This document shows positions 42,011 through 53,205 of a stretch of 64,000 nt of DNA, piece by piece. Numbering within the stretch: the stretch's first letter is position 1; each line of letters begins with the position of its first letter. The notes beneath the pieces were generated by a model. That model ran no database searches and was not told where the DNA came from. It saw only the letters and a list, made by a program, of their open reading frames with translations. Origin of the DNA: Amycolatopsis sp. NBC_01480. Lineage in GTDB: Bacteria > Actinomycetota > Actinomycetes > Mycobacteriales > Pseudonocardiaceae. The position numbers were made by a program, and so were the translations under genes. The DNA lies in contig NZ_CP109442.1 of NCBI RefSeq assembly GCF_036227205.1, forward strand, positions 806,001 through 870,000, written 5' to 3'.

Positions 42011-42748
42011 TCAGGCCACCTCTAGCGCTGGGTTGGTCGCGCCGACCGGAGCTTTCTCCGGACGAACCACGGCTACCAGAGCCCGCGACGTCCTCGCGCC
42101 GACCCGGAGTTGCTTCCGAAGTGTCTCCGCGGAGATCGGGCGCTGGTGGCGTCGCCAGTGTTCGGCATCCGCGCGCCGAGCCCGCTCCACAAGTTCCTCG
42201 TCGAGATCAGCGATCCGGCGGGGCACCACTCCCACCTGTTCATCACGCCGCAGCGTCGTCGTGTACCCCGCTGCCCGTTCTGTGCCGTCATCCTTCGGCT
42301 CTGCCGGCGACGAGGTGGGCAGCTGCGCTGATCCGAGATCGATGTTTGCGGCACTCAGCGCACGAAGCAGGCCGGGGCCAGCCTCGGCCCAACCGATCAG
42401 CAAGAGCGGGCCGACCGCGTCAAACGCGGCCTTACCCCATTGACCAGCACATACCGGGTCAGCAACGTTCAGCAGCAGGGTCACCACGCTCGCCGCCAGC
42501 AGCAGGCGTCGCGCCGGCCGCAGCACGTCCTCACTGGCCCCGGACAGGGCCAAGTGTCGCGTACCGACGAGCAACCCCAGCACCGTCAGGTCGACAGCAG
42601 GCGCCACCAGCGGCGCTACGAACACGGGGACCTGCAGCTTCAACGCCAAGTTCAACACGTTGCCGAACCCAAAGAGGAAGGTGAGCCCGATGACCAGCCC
42701 CATCGTGACCGTGACAAACCGAGCAACTGTCTGTGAGTTGGCGTTCAT
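42011..42748 (-). CDS. DUF2637 family protein, copy B, stop codon supplied by IS3
   Basis: 245 residues, nearly the same as copy A over the four membrane helices and the HWRRHQRPISAETLRKQLRV segment; the middle (residues 140-185) differs. The last residues differ from copy A because the gene reads into the right end of IS3 copy 1: the TGA stop is the first three bases of the inverted repeat. The upstream region is also shared with copy A down to the tRNA relic. The protein may still work since only the tail is changed. Confidence 0.75.
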   Translation of the reverse strand: MNANSQTVARFVTVTMGLVIGLTFLFGFGNVLNLALKLQVPVFVAPLVAPAVDLTVLGLLVGTRHLALSGASEDVLRPARRLLLAASVVTLLLNVADPVCAGQWGKAAFDAVGPLLLIGWAEAGPGLLRALSAANIDLGSAQLPTSSPAEPKDDGTERAAGYTTTLRRDEQVGVVPRRIADLDEELVERARRADAEHWRRHQRPISAETLRKQLRVGARTSRALVAVVRPEKAPVGATNPALEVA

Positions 42749-42840
42749 GACGGGCTCCCACCCGAACCCGGAAGCTCGAAGCTCGCCTCGACCACCAACG
42801 TGCCGATGAAGAGTCCCTGGTCAGCCCCGTTCCCATCCTT

Positions 42841-42872
42841 TGGTAGTCCTGCCGAGGATTCGAACCTGCGAC
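42841..42872 (-). repeat. tRNA 3'-end relic / att-like site B
   Basis: The minus strand reads GTCGCAGGTTCGAATCCTCG then GCAGGACTACCA, the same T-loop and CCA end as site A with two differences in the acceptor part. Homology to site A ends at this motif. No tRNA body is attached. Confidence 0.55.
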
Positions 42873-43018
42873 GCAGCTCGTGGTGCCCCGACCCTCTGAA
42901 GGTGGCGAACGGGGCGAGGCCCCGTCCACTGGCCACCGATTGGCTGTTAGACGCGGGCGGCGATGATCTCGTCGTGGGTCAGGGCATGGGTCGCGGGGCC
43001 GCCATCGCCGCCATGGTC

Positions 43019-43192
43019 TCAGGGGTACAGCGGGTGGTGCCGCTTGCCGGGACGGTACGGCTGGCGGTACGGCTCGTGGGGATCCACCGATCTGGCGTAG
43101 CGGCTGGGCCCGCGGACGATCATGTCGTCGTTGACCCAGGACGTGTACGGGCGCCACGCCTGCGAATACCCCGGCGAACGCGATGACGACAT
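43019..43192 (-). CDS. Short basic peptide gene after endonuclease V (doubtful)
   Basis: 57 residues from ATG at 43192, five bases after the nfi stop codon. The product is Pro/Arg/Tyr-rich (WRPYTSWVNDDMIVRGPSRY). Only its position supports it; there is no clear ribosome site or known family. It could be a coupling artefact. Confidence 0.25.
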   Translation of the reverse strand: MSSSRSPGYSQAWRPYTSWVNDDMIVRGPSRYARSVDPHEPYRQPYRPGKRHHPLYP

Positions 43193-43196
43193 CCGG

Positions 43197-43949
43197 TCAG
43201 GGTTGTGCCTCCGCCAGCACCCGTCGGCACAGCGAGTCCGCGCGCCGCGTCGTCTCCGGAAGGCGATAGCTCGTCGCCAGCGCCAGAGTCGCATCGCTCG
43301 CCTTCGCCAAACCGATCCGGTGACCTACTGACACGAAGACCGGCTTGACACCCGACCGGGTACGCAGTGCGCGGCCAACCACTTCCTCCCCGTCCAGCAG
43401 CGGCGACCAATCGCCTCGCTCCGGGCCAGGCTGGTCGTACGCGAAAACGAACGGCGTCTTGGCGACCCCGACCGTTCGCAGACCGGTCAGAACCCCGAGA
43501 TGGCTGGCCAGGCCGAGGCGACGTGGATGCGCCAGCCCGTAACCGTCACACAGCACGAGATCCGGGACGTGACGCAACGCCGCCAAGGCGTCCAAGACCG
43601 GCGGAAGTTCCCGGAACGCGAGCAAACCGGGCACATACGGAAAGCTGACCGAGCCCACCACAGTCGACTCCTCAACCGTCACCAGCGAGGTGAAGTCGAC
43701 CAGCACCGCCGCCGCGACGACCAAGTCCCGCGCATCATCGTAGGCAACATCGACACCGGCCACCAAAGCACCGTCGCCGGCCCCCGGACCATCCGGATCG
43801 ACCAGAACACGCAAACGCTCCTGCTCGGCAAGAGCCTCCGCCTCGGTGGCAGGCCAGTCGTCAGCAGGTACGAACACAATTCCTCGTTCAGCGTCAGCAG
43901 GTGTCCAATCGCCTGCGCAGGCACCAAGATTCCAGGAGTGCGGCGTCAA
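43197..43949 (-). CDS. nfi: Endonuclease V (deoxyinosine 3' endonuclease)
   Basis: About 250 residues from TTG at 43949 (the start is uncertain). The family motifs are all visible: VAGVDVAYDDA with the first catalytic Asp, VVGSVSFPYVPGLLAFRELP, the DLVLCDGYGLAHPRRLGLAS loop with the second Asp and the AHPR motif, and GVAKTPFVFAYD. Endonuclease V nicks DNA (or RNA) one base 3' of inosine and can act on other deaminated or mismatched bases. It lies about 80 bp downstream of the immunity gene of a deaminase toxin on the same strand, which is suggestive. Confidence 0.92.
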   Translation of the reverse strand: MTPHSWNLGACAGDWTPADAERGIVFVPADDWPATEAEALAEQERLRVLVDPDGPGAGDGALVAGVDVAYDDARDLVVAAAVLVDFTSLVTVEESTVVGSVSFPYVPGLLAFRELPPVLDALAALRHVPDLVLCDGYGLAHPRRLGLASHLGVLTGLRTVGVAKTPFVFAYDQPGPERGDWSPLLDGEEVVGRALRTRSGVKPVFVSVGHRIGLAKASDATLALATSYRLPETTRRADSLCRRVLAEAQP

Positions 43950-44029
43950 CGATAGCTTGGAACTCGATCCCGCTTGGGTTCACGCGCGCCAAGACGTCTC
44001 CAGCGCACGGTCAAGCCAGCACATCCAAC

Positions 44030-44449
44030 TCACTCATCCAATTTCCATCCCCTCTCATTTCGCAATCTCTGCAGAATTCTCCCAGTGCCGCCGTCGAGGT
44101 CTATATTAAACTCCTCTACGATATTTCCTGCAGAATCAAATAAGACCCGGGAGACCAGAACCGAATACTCGTAAACTCCCTCTTCGACAACACGACCCGC
44201 CTCGTCGTAATTACGGTATCCTCCGTGTCGATCATTTCGAGCGAACATCATTTCAGATTTGACTTTTCCGGAGGGATACCAGTCGCGACTGGACCCGTCC
44301 TGCAGCCCAGAACTATACATCACCTCCGAGCGGCCAAGAGTCGGCGAATCCTCGTAGGCCACCCCCGTGAACGGCTCGCCCTGGTACATGTACACGAGGT
44401 CCGATTCGAAATCCAGCTCTGAAGCTCGGATCATTGGCAGATTGACCAC
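44030..44449 (-). CDS. MORN-repeat immunity protein (YwqK-like antitoxin)
   Basis: About 139 residues. GTG at 44449 overlaps the toxin stop by one base (TAGTG), with AAGGA about 9 bases upstream; ATG at 44434 is an alternative. The repeats GEPFTGVAYEDSPTLGR, GSSRDWYPSGKVKSEMMFAR, GGYRNYDEAGRVVEEGVYEY and SRVLFDSAGNIVEEFNIDLD are MORN-variant hairpins as in YwqK, the immunity partner of the deaminase toxin YwqJ in Bacillus. The base composition is markedly A/T-rich compared with the toxin body, as for the SUKH gene elsewhere in the window. Confidence 0.8.
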   Translation of the reverse strand: MVNLPMIRASELDFESDLVYMYQGEPFTGVAYEDSPTLGRSEVMYSSGLQDGSSRDWYPSGKVKSEMMFARNDRHGGYRNYDEAGRVVEEGVYEYSVLVSRVLFDSAGNIVEEFNIDLDGGTGRILQRLRNERGWKLDE

Positions 44450-47400
44450 TAGTGGAGGTCCTTCACGTCGCCAAGGATTGCCGAACAATTCTTGCACATA
44501 TCTATTTGATCCAATGCGCGCGACCCTCGAATACGGACACTGTAGAAAACGAAGTCGGCAATTACAGAACCTTCACGAGCGAATAAACCTTGGTTTATTG
44601 CATTGAATTCCGAATGCGAGCCTCGCTCCCCCTTGAACGGAACCGGAGGACCTATGAAGGATCCTAATGTCGCTTCGAGTACGGGATGAACGGGGTCAGG
44701 AATCCCGGTATTCTGACCAAAGAATATTCCACCCGTCTTAAGGTCCATCGCACCAGTCAACACTGGCCCCCTCTCTCGGTTCGACTGCTCGTCCATTACA
44801 CGTACGGCTTCCGCATTGACCGCGGCTCGGAGCTTTTCACCGTAGTCTACTGCACCAGTACCGATGTCCGAGCCGTCTGCGCCGGCACAGCTCAGTGCGC
44901 TTTTCGACCAGGTTTCGCCGTCGAAGCGCCATTGCGCGCCAGTGCAGGCGGCACCGTCGTAGGTGGCCTGAGCGGGGGCAAGTCCTCCTGGCCATGTTTC
45001 GGGGCTTCCGGGCTGGACGTGCGGGTCGAAGGTGGCGGGGGTTTCGCTGGGGTTGAGGGCCGCGACGAGGTTGGTGATGATGGGTGAGTCGGAGGCGCCT
45101 GTGTCGGGGCCCTTCGTGCCGGGTTGCGGGATGATGCCTGGGCCGGTGATCTGTCCGCTGGGGCGCTCGTTGAGGGGTGTCTCGTAGACGCGGGCCGCGA
45201 TGATCTCGTCGTGAGTCGGCGGTTTCGGCTGGGGGATCGTGACGTGGCCCCTGTGGCCCGGGGCGGGTCGGCCGTGTCGGTGGCTGGTGGGGCGGTGTCG
45301 TCCGTTGCCGCGGCCGCTGGGGCCGGGGCTGTCCGGCCAGTAGAGGAGGTCTCCGGCGGAGAGCGCGGCGCCTGAGTAGTCGTAATTGTCGAGCCCATAG
45401 TCGTATTCGTTGTACTGCTGGGGACGCGATGACGACGTCCGGTCTGGGTTGTTCGTTCCGTGGTAATCATCGCCGGCCAGCAGGCCGTCCAGCGCGCCGA
45501 GGATCCACATGAGGGGCCCGCCGTCGACGACAGCCTCGGCGGCAGGGGTGTCGGCCATACACAGGGTCGGCTCGTCCAAGCACGGCACCGTGAAATGCCC
45601 GCTGGGGTCGTTGCCGCCGAGGGGATTGTTGTTGCCGTAGCTGTAGGGGTTGGCGGCCGCGGCGGTGCCGGTGATGGTGCTGGTGGTGTCGTGGCTGGTG
45701 AAGTCGCCTTGGGCTGGGTTGTACCAGCGGCTGGCGGTGCCGACGAGGGTGGTGGCGGGGTCGGTCCAGCCGCCTTGGTAGCCGAGGTCGGCTTGGGTGC
45801 CGGTGCCGGCAATGACATTGCCGTAAGGGTCGAAGGCCTTGGATCCGGTAAGGCTGGTCCCGGCCGGGGTGAACAGGCCGGCGACGTCGTCGTGCTGGTC
45901 GGTGAACGCGGCGGCCGCGGCGGTGCCGGTGCCGACGGCGAGCAGCTGCCCGCGGGGGTCGCGGCTGAAGGTTTGAGTGCCGTCGCCGGTGGGGGTGGTG
46001 TCGGTGCCGTCGTAGGTGAAGGTGGTGGTGCCGGCGGTGGTGAGGCGGCCGAGGGCGTCGTGGGTGTAGGTGGTGGCGCCGTTGTAGGCGGCCATCTGGT
46101 CGAACGCGTCGTAGGTGTAGGTCTGGGTGGTGGTGCCGTCGGTGGTGGCGGTGGTGGCGCCGCGGGCGTCGTAGGTGTTGGTGGCGGTGGTCGTGCCGTT
46201 GACGGCGGTGACGAGTTGGTCGCGGGCGTTGTAGGTGTAGGTCGATGGGCCGGCTTGGGTGCGGTTGCCGGCGTTGTCGTAGGCGTAGGTGGTGGTGGCG
46301 GTACCGGTGGCCCAGGAGGTCAGCCGGGCGGCTTGGTCGTAGGTGTAGGTGTTGGCTGCGGCGCCGGCGGTGCCGGTGGTGGTTTTGCTGGTGAGGTTGC
46401 CGTTGCCGTCGTAGCCGTAGGCGATGGATGCCTCGGTCGTGCCGCCGGGCGCGGTGAGGGTTTGGGTCGCGAGCCGGTGCGCGTTGTCGTAGGTGTTGGC
46501 CTGGGCGGCGTTGCCGGTGCCGTAGCCGATGCCGGCGGGCTGGTCGAGGGTGTTGTAGGTGTAGCTGGCGGTGGTGGCGGTCAGCGGGTCGCTGGCGGTG
46601 GCCAGCTTGCCGGTCGGGGTGTAGGTGAAGCCGGTCGTGCCGGTGGTGTCGGCACGTGAGACGAGCTGGCCGTTGGTGTTGTAGCTGTAGCCGGCGATGC
46701 CGGCGGGACCGGCGGCGGAGAGGATCAGGCCGCGGTCGTCGTAGGTGAACGTGTCGGTGCCGGTGGGTGCGCTGGCGGAGGTGAGGTGTCCGGCCAGGTC
46801 GTAGCCCAGGGTGCGGGTAGTGGTGGCGGTTTCGGCGCCGGTGCCGCCTTGTGAGGTGAGCCGGCCGAGTTCGTCGTAGCCGAGAGTCTGGGTGACTCCG
46901 CCGGGTTCGGTCAGCGTGCTCAGGCGGCTGGCGGCGTCGTAGGTGCGGGTCGTGGTGGTGTCGGCCGCGGTGGTGTAGCCCGGGACGGTGGGGGCGACAG
47001 TGGTTTCCGGCAGTTGCAGGGAGTTGTAAGTGTAGATCGTGCGCTGGTTGTTGCCGTCGGTGTAGCGGGTGGTCTGGCCCGCGGCGTCGTAGCCGTAGCC
47101 GGTGGTGATCGACGCTGTGCTCGAGACGGGCTGGACCTGTTGCGTGACGCGGTTGCCGGCGTCGACGGTGAACGTCGTGGTGATGCCGTTCGCGTCGGTG
47201 GCCGAGATCTTGTTGCCGGCCGGGTCGTAGCCGGTGCCGAGCGTGCGCACGGTGGCGCCGGCGGTGTCCAGCTGCGTGGTCGCCGTGGTGCGGCCGGCCG
47301 GGTCGAACGTGGCGGTGGTGGCGGAGCCGTCCGGGAGCGTGGTCCGGGTCGGGTGTCCGTCGGCGTCGTAAGTGGAGCGGGTGGTGTGGCTGTTGGCGTC

Positions 47401-50400
47401 GGTGACCACTGTGGTGTGGCCGGCCTTGTCGTAGCCGTACTGGCTTTTCTGGCCGCCGGGCAGGGTGACCGTGAGCGGCTTGTCCAGTGGGTCAGGTCCC
47501 AGGGTCTGGGTGGGGTCGTAGGCGAGGGTGGTGGTGTCGGCGGCGTTGCTGGGCTGGCGGACCAGGGCGGTGGTGGTGAGGGTCTGGCCGAGTTCGTCGT
47601 AGGTGGCTTGGGTTTGCGCGCCGGTCGGGTCGGTGGCCGAGAGCCGTTCGCCGTCGGTGTCGTAGGTGGCGTGGATGGTCGGGCTGGTGCCGCCGACGGC
47701 GGGCTGGGTGGTGGTGACCCGGTCGCCGAGCTGGTCGAGGGTGTAGCTGGTGGTGCGGCCCAGCGGGTCGGTCGTGGAGGCCGGCTGCCCGAGCGGGGTG
47801 TAGCTGTACTTGGTCAGCGGGGTGATCGACGTGGAGGAACCCGGTGGTGTGTAGGCGGGCTGGGAGACGCCGAGCAGTTCGGAGTCCGCGTTGTAGGTGT
47901 TGGTGGTGATGTTGCCGTCGGGGTCGGAGACGGTGGTCCGGTCGCCGAAGGTGTTGTAGCCCACCTGGCTGATCGGGTGGGTGGAGGCGGGCGCGCCACC
48001 GTTCGTTTCGGTGGTCACCGCGGGGCCGATGACGGTGGCGACCCGGCCGGCCGCGTCGTTGGCGACGGTGGTGGTGTAGTCGGCGGGGTTCGCACCGGTG
48101 ACGGTGCCGCGCGGGTCGACGACGCTGGTCAGTTTGCCGCGCTGGTCGTAGGTGCTGCTGGTGGTGAGGGTGGCGGCGCCGTTGTGCACGGCCTGGGAGA
48201 CCTGGTCGCCGAGGGTGTCGTAGCCGTAGTCGGTTTCCTCATTGACCGTGCCGTTGGCGACTGTCTTCGTCGCCACCTGATCATTCGCGTCATAGGTGAA
48301 CGTCGTGACGTGGCCATCGGCATCGGTGCTGGTGGTGACGCGGCCGGCCGCGTCGTAGGTCGTCGTGCTCGCCCCGGCCGCCGACGACAGGTCGAACTGC
48401 GAGGTCGGGTGCCCGGCCGCGTCGTATAAGGCGGTGGCCACGCTGACCGCGACCTGCGTGCCGTGGCCGTCGTGGTAGTTCGCCAGGACAGCGGACAGCT
48501 GCCGCCCACTGTCGTCGTAGGTGTAGCGGGTGGTGCGCCCCATCGCGTCGGTGTCGGACGCCAGCAGCCCGTCCGGGTCGTAAGCCCGAGAGTCCAGCAC
48601 GAGGTTCGTGGCGGGGATGGGGTTGTTCGGGTCGCCGGTCCAGTTCGTCAGGATCGTGCCGGTGTGATGGCCGTCCGCGTCGAAACTGTCGCTATAGGTG
48701 TTGCCGGCCGGGTCGGTGGTGCCGGTGCGGTGGCCGTAGCTGTCGTAGCAGTAGCTGGTCTGCCGTTTGGCGGGGTCGGTGGTCGTGGTGAGCTGGTCGT
48801 GTGGGTTGTAGGTGTTGGTGGTGGTGCGGGTCGCGTCGCCGCCGGTGGTGTCGGCGGTGGCCTGGGTGAGGACGTTGCCGTCCGCGTCGTAGGTGTAGCT
48901 CGTCTGCGGGGTGTGGATGGTGCCGGTGACCGCATCCGTGGCCGCGGGCCCGGTCTGCGTGCTCAGCCGGTTCTGCCCGTCCCACGTGTAGCCGGTGGTG
49001 ACGCCGTTCGGGAACGTGTCCGACGTCTGCGTGCTGGTCAGCTTGCGGCCGAGTGCGTCGAATGTCGCGGTGGTGGCCATGCCGGAGGGAGCCACGGTGT
49101 CGGCGGTGTCGCCGGCGGCGGTGTAGCTGTAGGTCGTGATGTGTCCGAGCGGATCCTTTTGCGTGGCCAGCAAACCGGCGGGTTCGGTGCCGCCGCCGAC
49201 CGCCGTCTCGGTGCCGGCGGTGTAGGTGTTGGCGGTGACCGACCCGGCTGGGTTGGTCATCGTCGCCAGGGCGCCTGCCGTGCTGTAGGTGTAGCTCGTG
49301 CGGTACGTCGTGTCGCTCGGCCCGGACGAATCAGCGGTCAGCGTCGTGAGCGGTTCGTCGTTCCGCGGATCGGTAACCGCGTACGTTCCGGCAGCGGGGA
49401 ACGTCGCGTACGTCGTGGCCCCGTAGCCGCTCGAATCCCCGGTGGTCCGCGAGAGCGTGTTCCCTCGCAGGTCGTGGGTGTCGGTGACGTAGTTGCCGTC
49501 CGGGGCGGTGGTGGTGTAGCCGAACCCGTTGGTGTCGAAGGTGTAGTGGGTGGTGTTGCCCAGCCCGTCGGTCGCGGCGATCAGCCGGGACCCGTTGTGC
49601 GGGTCGTACCGGTAGGACAGCTGATGGTTGCCGGGATCGGTGACGGTGGCGGTCGTGACCGGCGTCGGGCTGGTGTTCGCGGTCTGTGCCGCGGAGTAGA
49701 GCCCGCTGACGGGGCCGGCGGTCAAGGGCGTGTTGTAGAAGGCGACGTCGGCGACCGACCCGGTGAAGTAGCCGCCCGGGTTCGCGGTCGCGTTGCTCGC
49801 CGGGGCACCGCTGCCCCAGGGGCCGGAGCCGATGGTGGCGTTCTGCAGGCCGGGCGCGTTGATGATCGGCGCGGTCGCGGTCGCCGCGGACTTCCCGTCG
49901 AGGAACTCGGTTTCGGAGATGCTGTTATGTGGGAAGTCCGCGGTCTGGGAGACCACGACGTAGTGCCATTTACCATCGGTGACAGTGCCCGGAGTGCTGA
50001 CATAGCCGCTGCCGTACCAGGCATACAGCTTCCCGTCGGTGCCGATGTAGAGCAGTGCGTGCCCGCCCCACCCGGTCAGCACCCCACCGGCGGTGGAGGA
50101 CTTGAACCACAACCCGATCGACTTGCCGCCCACCGCCCACGCGGTGCTCTGCACCGGAATCGTCAGGCTGGAACCGGTGCCGTTGAACGACACCGCCGTG
50201 TCCCCGGTGGACGGCATCGGCCCAGGCTGACCGAGAGTGACGCCCGCGTAGGTGCCGTCCCCGTCCGCGGTCGCGCTGATCGCGCCGGTCGGGACCTGGT
50301 TGACCGCCTGGGTGCCGGTGGTGTCGGTCAGCGGCCAGAAGTCCGTCGGATCACCGGCGAACACCGCGCCCCGGTACTGCGCCGACGACCCGCTCGAGGC

Positions 50401-51973
50401 CGGTGGCGCCAGCGCCCACGCTCCCCCGTACTGATCGGTGACCTTCGTGGCGCGATCGAGGACATTGTCGTAAACGACCTGGGCGTGCGTGTTGCCCGCC
50501 GGAGTGGTGATCGAGGTCAGCTCCGCGGCAGGTTGAGTTCCGGCCGTGTACTGCTGCGCGACCGCGGGGGCGCCGAGGGCGTGGGTGTAGAACGCGACAT
50601 CGGCGATGTTGCCGGTGAAGTGACTCCACCCAGCGGCGGGCCCGTTCGTCCACGGGTTGCTGTTGACGTAGCCGGCGCCGACGAAGTTCATCGGGTCGGT
50701 GTTGGACAGAGTCCCGGCCCGGGTACCGACGAGCGCACCGTCGAGATACATCGCCTGCGTGTCACCCTGGCCGACCAGCGTCACCTGGTGCCACGCCGAA
50801 TCATTCACCTTCGACGCCGTCACGATGGGGGCGACGCTGCCGGTCCAGAACTGGCCGTAGAGCTTGCCGTCGGTGCCGACGTAGAGCATGGGCATCGCGC
50901 CCTGGTTCGGGTTCGCGGCGCCGATCGCGCTGTGCCCGGTCGACAGCAGCACCCCGGCCGGGCCGTTCGGCGTGGTCTGGAACCACAGCTGGGTGCTCGC
51001 ATAGGTCGCCGACGAGACGAGATTGTTGGGCAGCTGCAGCGATCCGGCGCCGTTGAACCAACTCGAGGCACTCGGCGACCCCGGGTGCGGGGTCGAATCA
51101 CTCGGCGACACCGTGGTGAACGCCCCGTTGTCCGCACCGAGGTTCGCGCCGACCTCGTCGACCGCGGACGCCCCGCTGGAGGCCTGGTTCAGGCGCCAGT
51201 ACGCATACGGCTGGGCATCGAGCACAGCCGAGCGGTAATGCGAGCCGGGTGCGGCGCCGGTGGTGTAGCTGTAGGCGGTGCACGCCGTGGTCGACGTCGG
51301 CGGGCACACCGTGGCCAGCGTCGAGCCGCTATAGGCGTAGGTCCACGTCAGCGGCTGCCCGCCCGCTGTGGCTGGATCGGTGGCCACCGTCGCGACGTGC
51401 CCGCCGGACCAGGTGACGTGCAGGGACCGGTTGCCGCCGATGTTGGCGACGGTCGCGAGGTTGCCACCCGCGTCATACGACAGAGTCTGGCTGCGCCCCG
51501 CCGCGTCGGTGATCGACGTCAGTTTCCACGCGTTCCCGGCCTGGTGCGCGAAGGTGTAGATCGAGCCACCCCGCGCCGTCAACGTGTAGCCACCCCCGGG
51601 CACGGGACTGAACGTGGCATACGTGCCTTGCGGCGGGGTGTAGGTCGTACCATCGGCGTTGAGTCCGAATCGGACAGTATGCCCGTCCGGGTAGGTCACC
51701 ACGACGGTGCCGGAGCCGTCGGAATCAGGCGCGGCGGCCATGTCGTAGACGGTGGACCAGCCAGTGCCGAAAAGACCACCGCTGCGCGGATCCAGCGAGT
51801 TGTAGGACCGGGTGATCGCCAGCGCGGGACCGGCGGTGGCGACGCTGGCATCAGTGGCACTGCTGGTGTAGTCCCCGACACCCGGGTCGAAGTTCTGCTT
51901 GCCCGTGTTCGCACCCAGGTGGGCGGTGATCAACGGCTGCGGCACCGCCGTGGAGAAGTACGCCGGCGTCGAC
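44449..51973 (-). pseudogene. C-terminal fragment of an RHS-repeat toxin with deaminase tip, split by IS3
   Basis: Open frame of about 2508 codons with no start of its own: upstream of 51973 the frame enters IS3 copy 2. It contains a wrapper start (SLDPRSGGLFGTGWSTVYDM), two LamG-like modules (PYAYWRLNQASSGASAVDEV; FWPLTDTTGTQAVNQVPTG), then some 60 YD/RHS repeats and an RHS core end (YNPAQGDFTSHDT then NPYSYGNNNPLGGNDPSGHF). The last 130 residues hold a deaminase: HSEFNAINQGLF (zinc ligand His and catalytic Glu) and MCKNCSAIL (two zinc Cys), as in YwqJ/SCP1.201-type toxins. The MORN immunity gene follows with a one-base overlap. Joined with the N-terminal part the gene is uninterrupted. Confidence 0.9.
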
Positions 51974-52036
51974 TGAGGTTCCCCCTTCGGGCCGGACACT
52001 CTGAGCCCAGACAGTGGTCTGGGGAAGGATGTCCTG

Positions 52037-52324
52037 GTGCCACGTCCGTCGAAGTATCCCGAGCAGTTCCGCAAGGACGCAGTCGAGTTGGTCCGCAACT
52101 CTGATCGTCCGCTGCGCCAGGTCGCCCGCGACCTGGGCGTGAACCACGAGACCCTGCGCAACTGGGTCAAGACCGCCGAGAAGCAGGCCGGGCAACCGTC
52201 CGCTGTGTCGGGCGCCGATCAGGACGAGCTGCGGACACTGCGTAAGCGGGTGGCGGAACTGGAGGTGGAGAAGGAGATTCTGCGGAAAGCGGCCGCCTAT
52301 TTCGCGAAGGAGATGGGTCGTTGA
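52037..52324 (+). CDS. IS3 transposase OrfA (copy 2)
   Basis: Same 95-residue product as in copy 1, with no difference visible in the translation. Confidence 0.95.
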   Translation: MPRPSKYPEQFRKDAVELVRNSDRPLRQVARDLGVNHETLRNWVKTAEKQAGQPSAVSGADQDELRTLRKRVAELEVEKEILRKAAAYFAKEMGR

Positions 52325-53205
52325 CCTGCAGCTACCGGTTCATCTCCGAACACCGCGCCAGCTTCGCTGTCGCACTGCTGTGCCGGGTCCTGGGTGTCCG
52401 CCGCCCCGGGTTCTACGAATGGATCGCAGCCGCCCCTGTCAGGGCCGCGCACGCCGCGACCGAGGAGGAACTGGCCACCGAGATCGCCGAGGTCCACACC
52501 GAGCACCGTGGGCGCTACGGCTGCCCGCGGGTCACCGTCGAACTGCGCCGCCGGGGCCGGGTGGTCAACCACAAACGCGTTGAACGGATCATGCGCCAGC
52601 GCCGGATCGTCGGGCTGACCCGCCGGCGCCGCCGGTCCCTGACCAAGCAGGACACGACCGCCGCACCGGCACCAGACCTGATCAGCCGGGACTTCACCGC
52701 CGACGCTCCCGGCGAGCGGTTCGTCGGCGACATCACCTACCTGCCCACCCAGGAAGGATGGTTGTATCTGGCGACCGTGCTGGACCTGCATACCCGGGAA
52801 GCGGCCGGTCACGCGATGGCTGAGCACATGCGTGCCGAGTTGGTATGCGATGCGGTCGATCTCGCCGTGGGACGTGGTCTGACCAGTGCTGATGCGATCT
52901 TCCACTCCGATCGTGGTTCCCAGTACACCTCCTCGACCTTCCGCGCCGCACTCACGGCGGCGGGTATGCGGCCGTCGATGGGGCGGGTCGGGTCGTGCTA
53001 CGACAACGCCGTCGCCGAGTCGTTCTTCGCGACCCTCAAAACCGAGATCGGGACCCAGGTCTGGGCCACCCGCGACGACGCCCGCCGGGCAGTGTTCGCC
53101 TACCTCAGCTACTACAACCACGACCGTCTACATTCGACACTCGGATACCGAACACCCCACGAAACCCGCATCAGCTATCGTCAACCTATCGCCCTCGCGG
53201 CATAA
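52321..53205 (+). CDS. IS3 transposase OrfB (copy 2)
   Basis: Same 294-residue DDE transposase as copy 1, with all three catalytic acids kept. It starts by TTG overlapping OrfA. Two apparently identical copies 11.2 kb apart suggest a recent transposition. Confidence 0.95.
   Translation: MTCSYRFISEHRASFAVALLCRVLGVRRPGFYEWIAAAPVRAAHAATEEELATEIAEVHTEHRGRYGCPRVTVELRRRGRVVNHKRVERIMRQRRIVGLTRRRRRSLTKQDTTAAPAPDLISRDFTADAPGERFVGDITYLPTQEGWLYLATVLDLHTREAAGHAMAEHMRAELVCDAVDLAVGRGLTSADAIFHSDRGSQYTSSTFRAALTAAGMRPSMGRVGSCYDNAVAESFFATLKTEIGTQVWATRDDARRAVFAYLSYYNHDRLHSTLGYRTPHETRISYRQPIALAA

Larger units (their letters stand above)
40749..42013 (+). mobile_element. IS3-family insertion sequence, copy 1 (1265 bp)
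   Basis: Ends TGAGGTTCCCCC and GGGGGGAACCTCA form imperfect terminal inverted repeats (a second matching block, CGGACAC/GTGTCCG, follows inside). The flanks carry a 3-bp target duplication GGC (40746-40748 and 42014-42016). The element encodes orfA and orfB. Copy 2 at 51974 has the same length and the same encoded proteins. The right end supplies the TGA stop of the neighbouring DUF2637 gene. Confidence 0.95.

Noticed and set aside
48463..52104. A 1213-codon plus-strand frame opposite the RHS repeats
   Set aside because: Antisense shadow of the YD repeats; no domain, and its end is inside IS3.
51974..52170. Apparent N terminus of the RHS C-terminal fragment (reads from IS3 DNA)
   Set aside because: These residues come from the antisense of IS3 copy 2; the same peptide also occurs at copy 1, unrelated to RHS.
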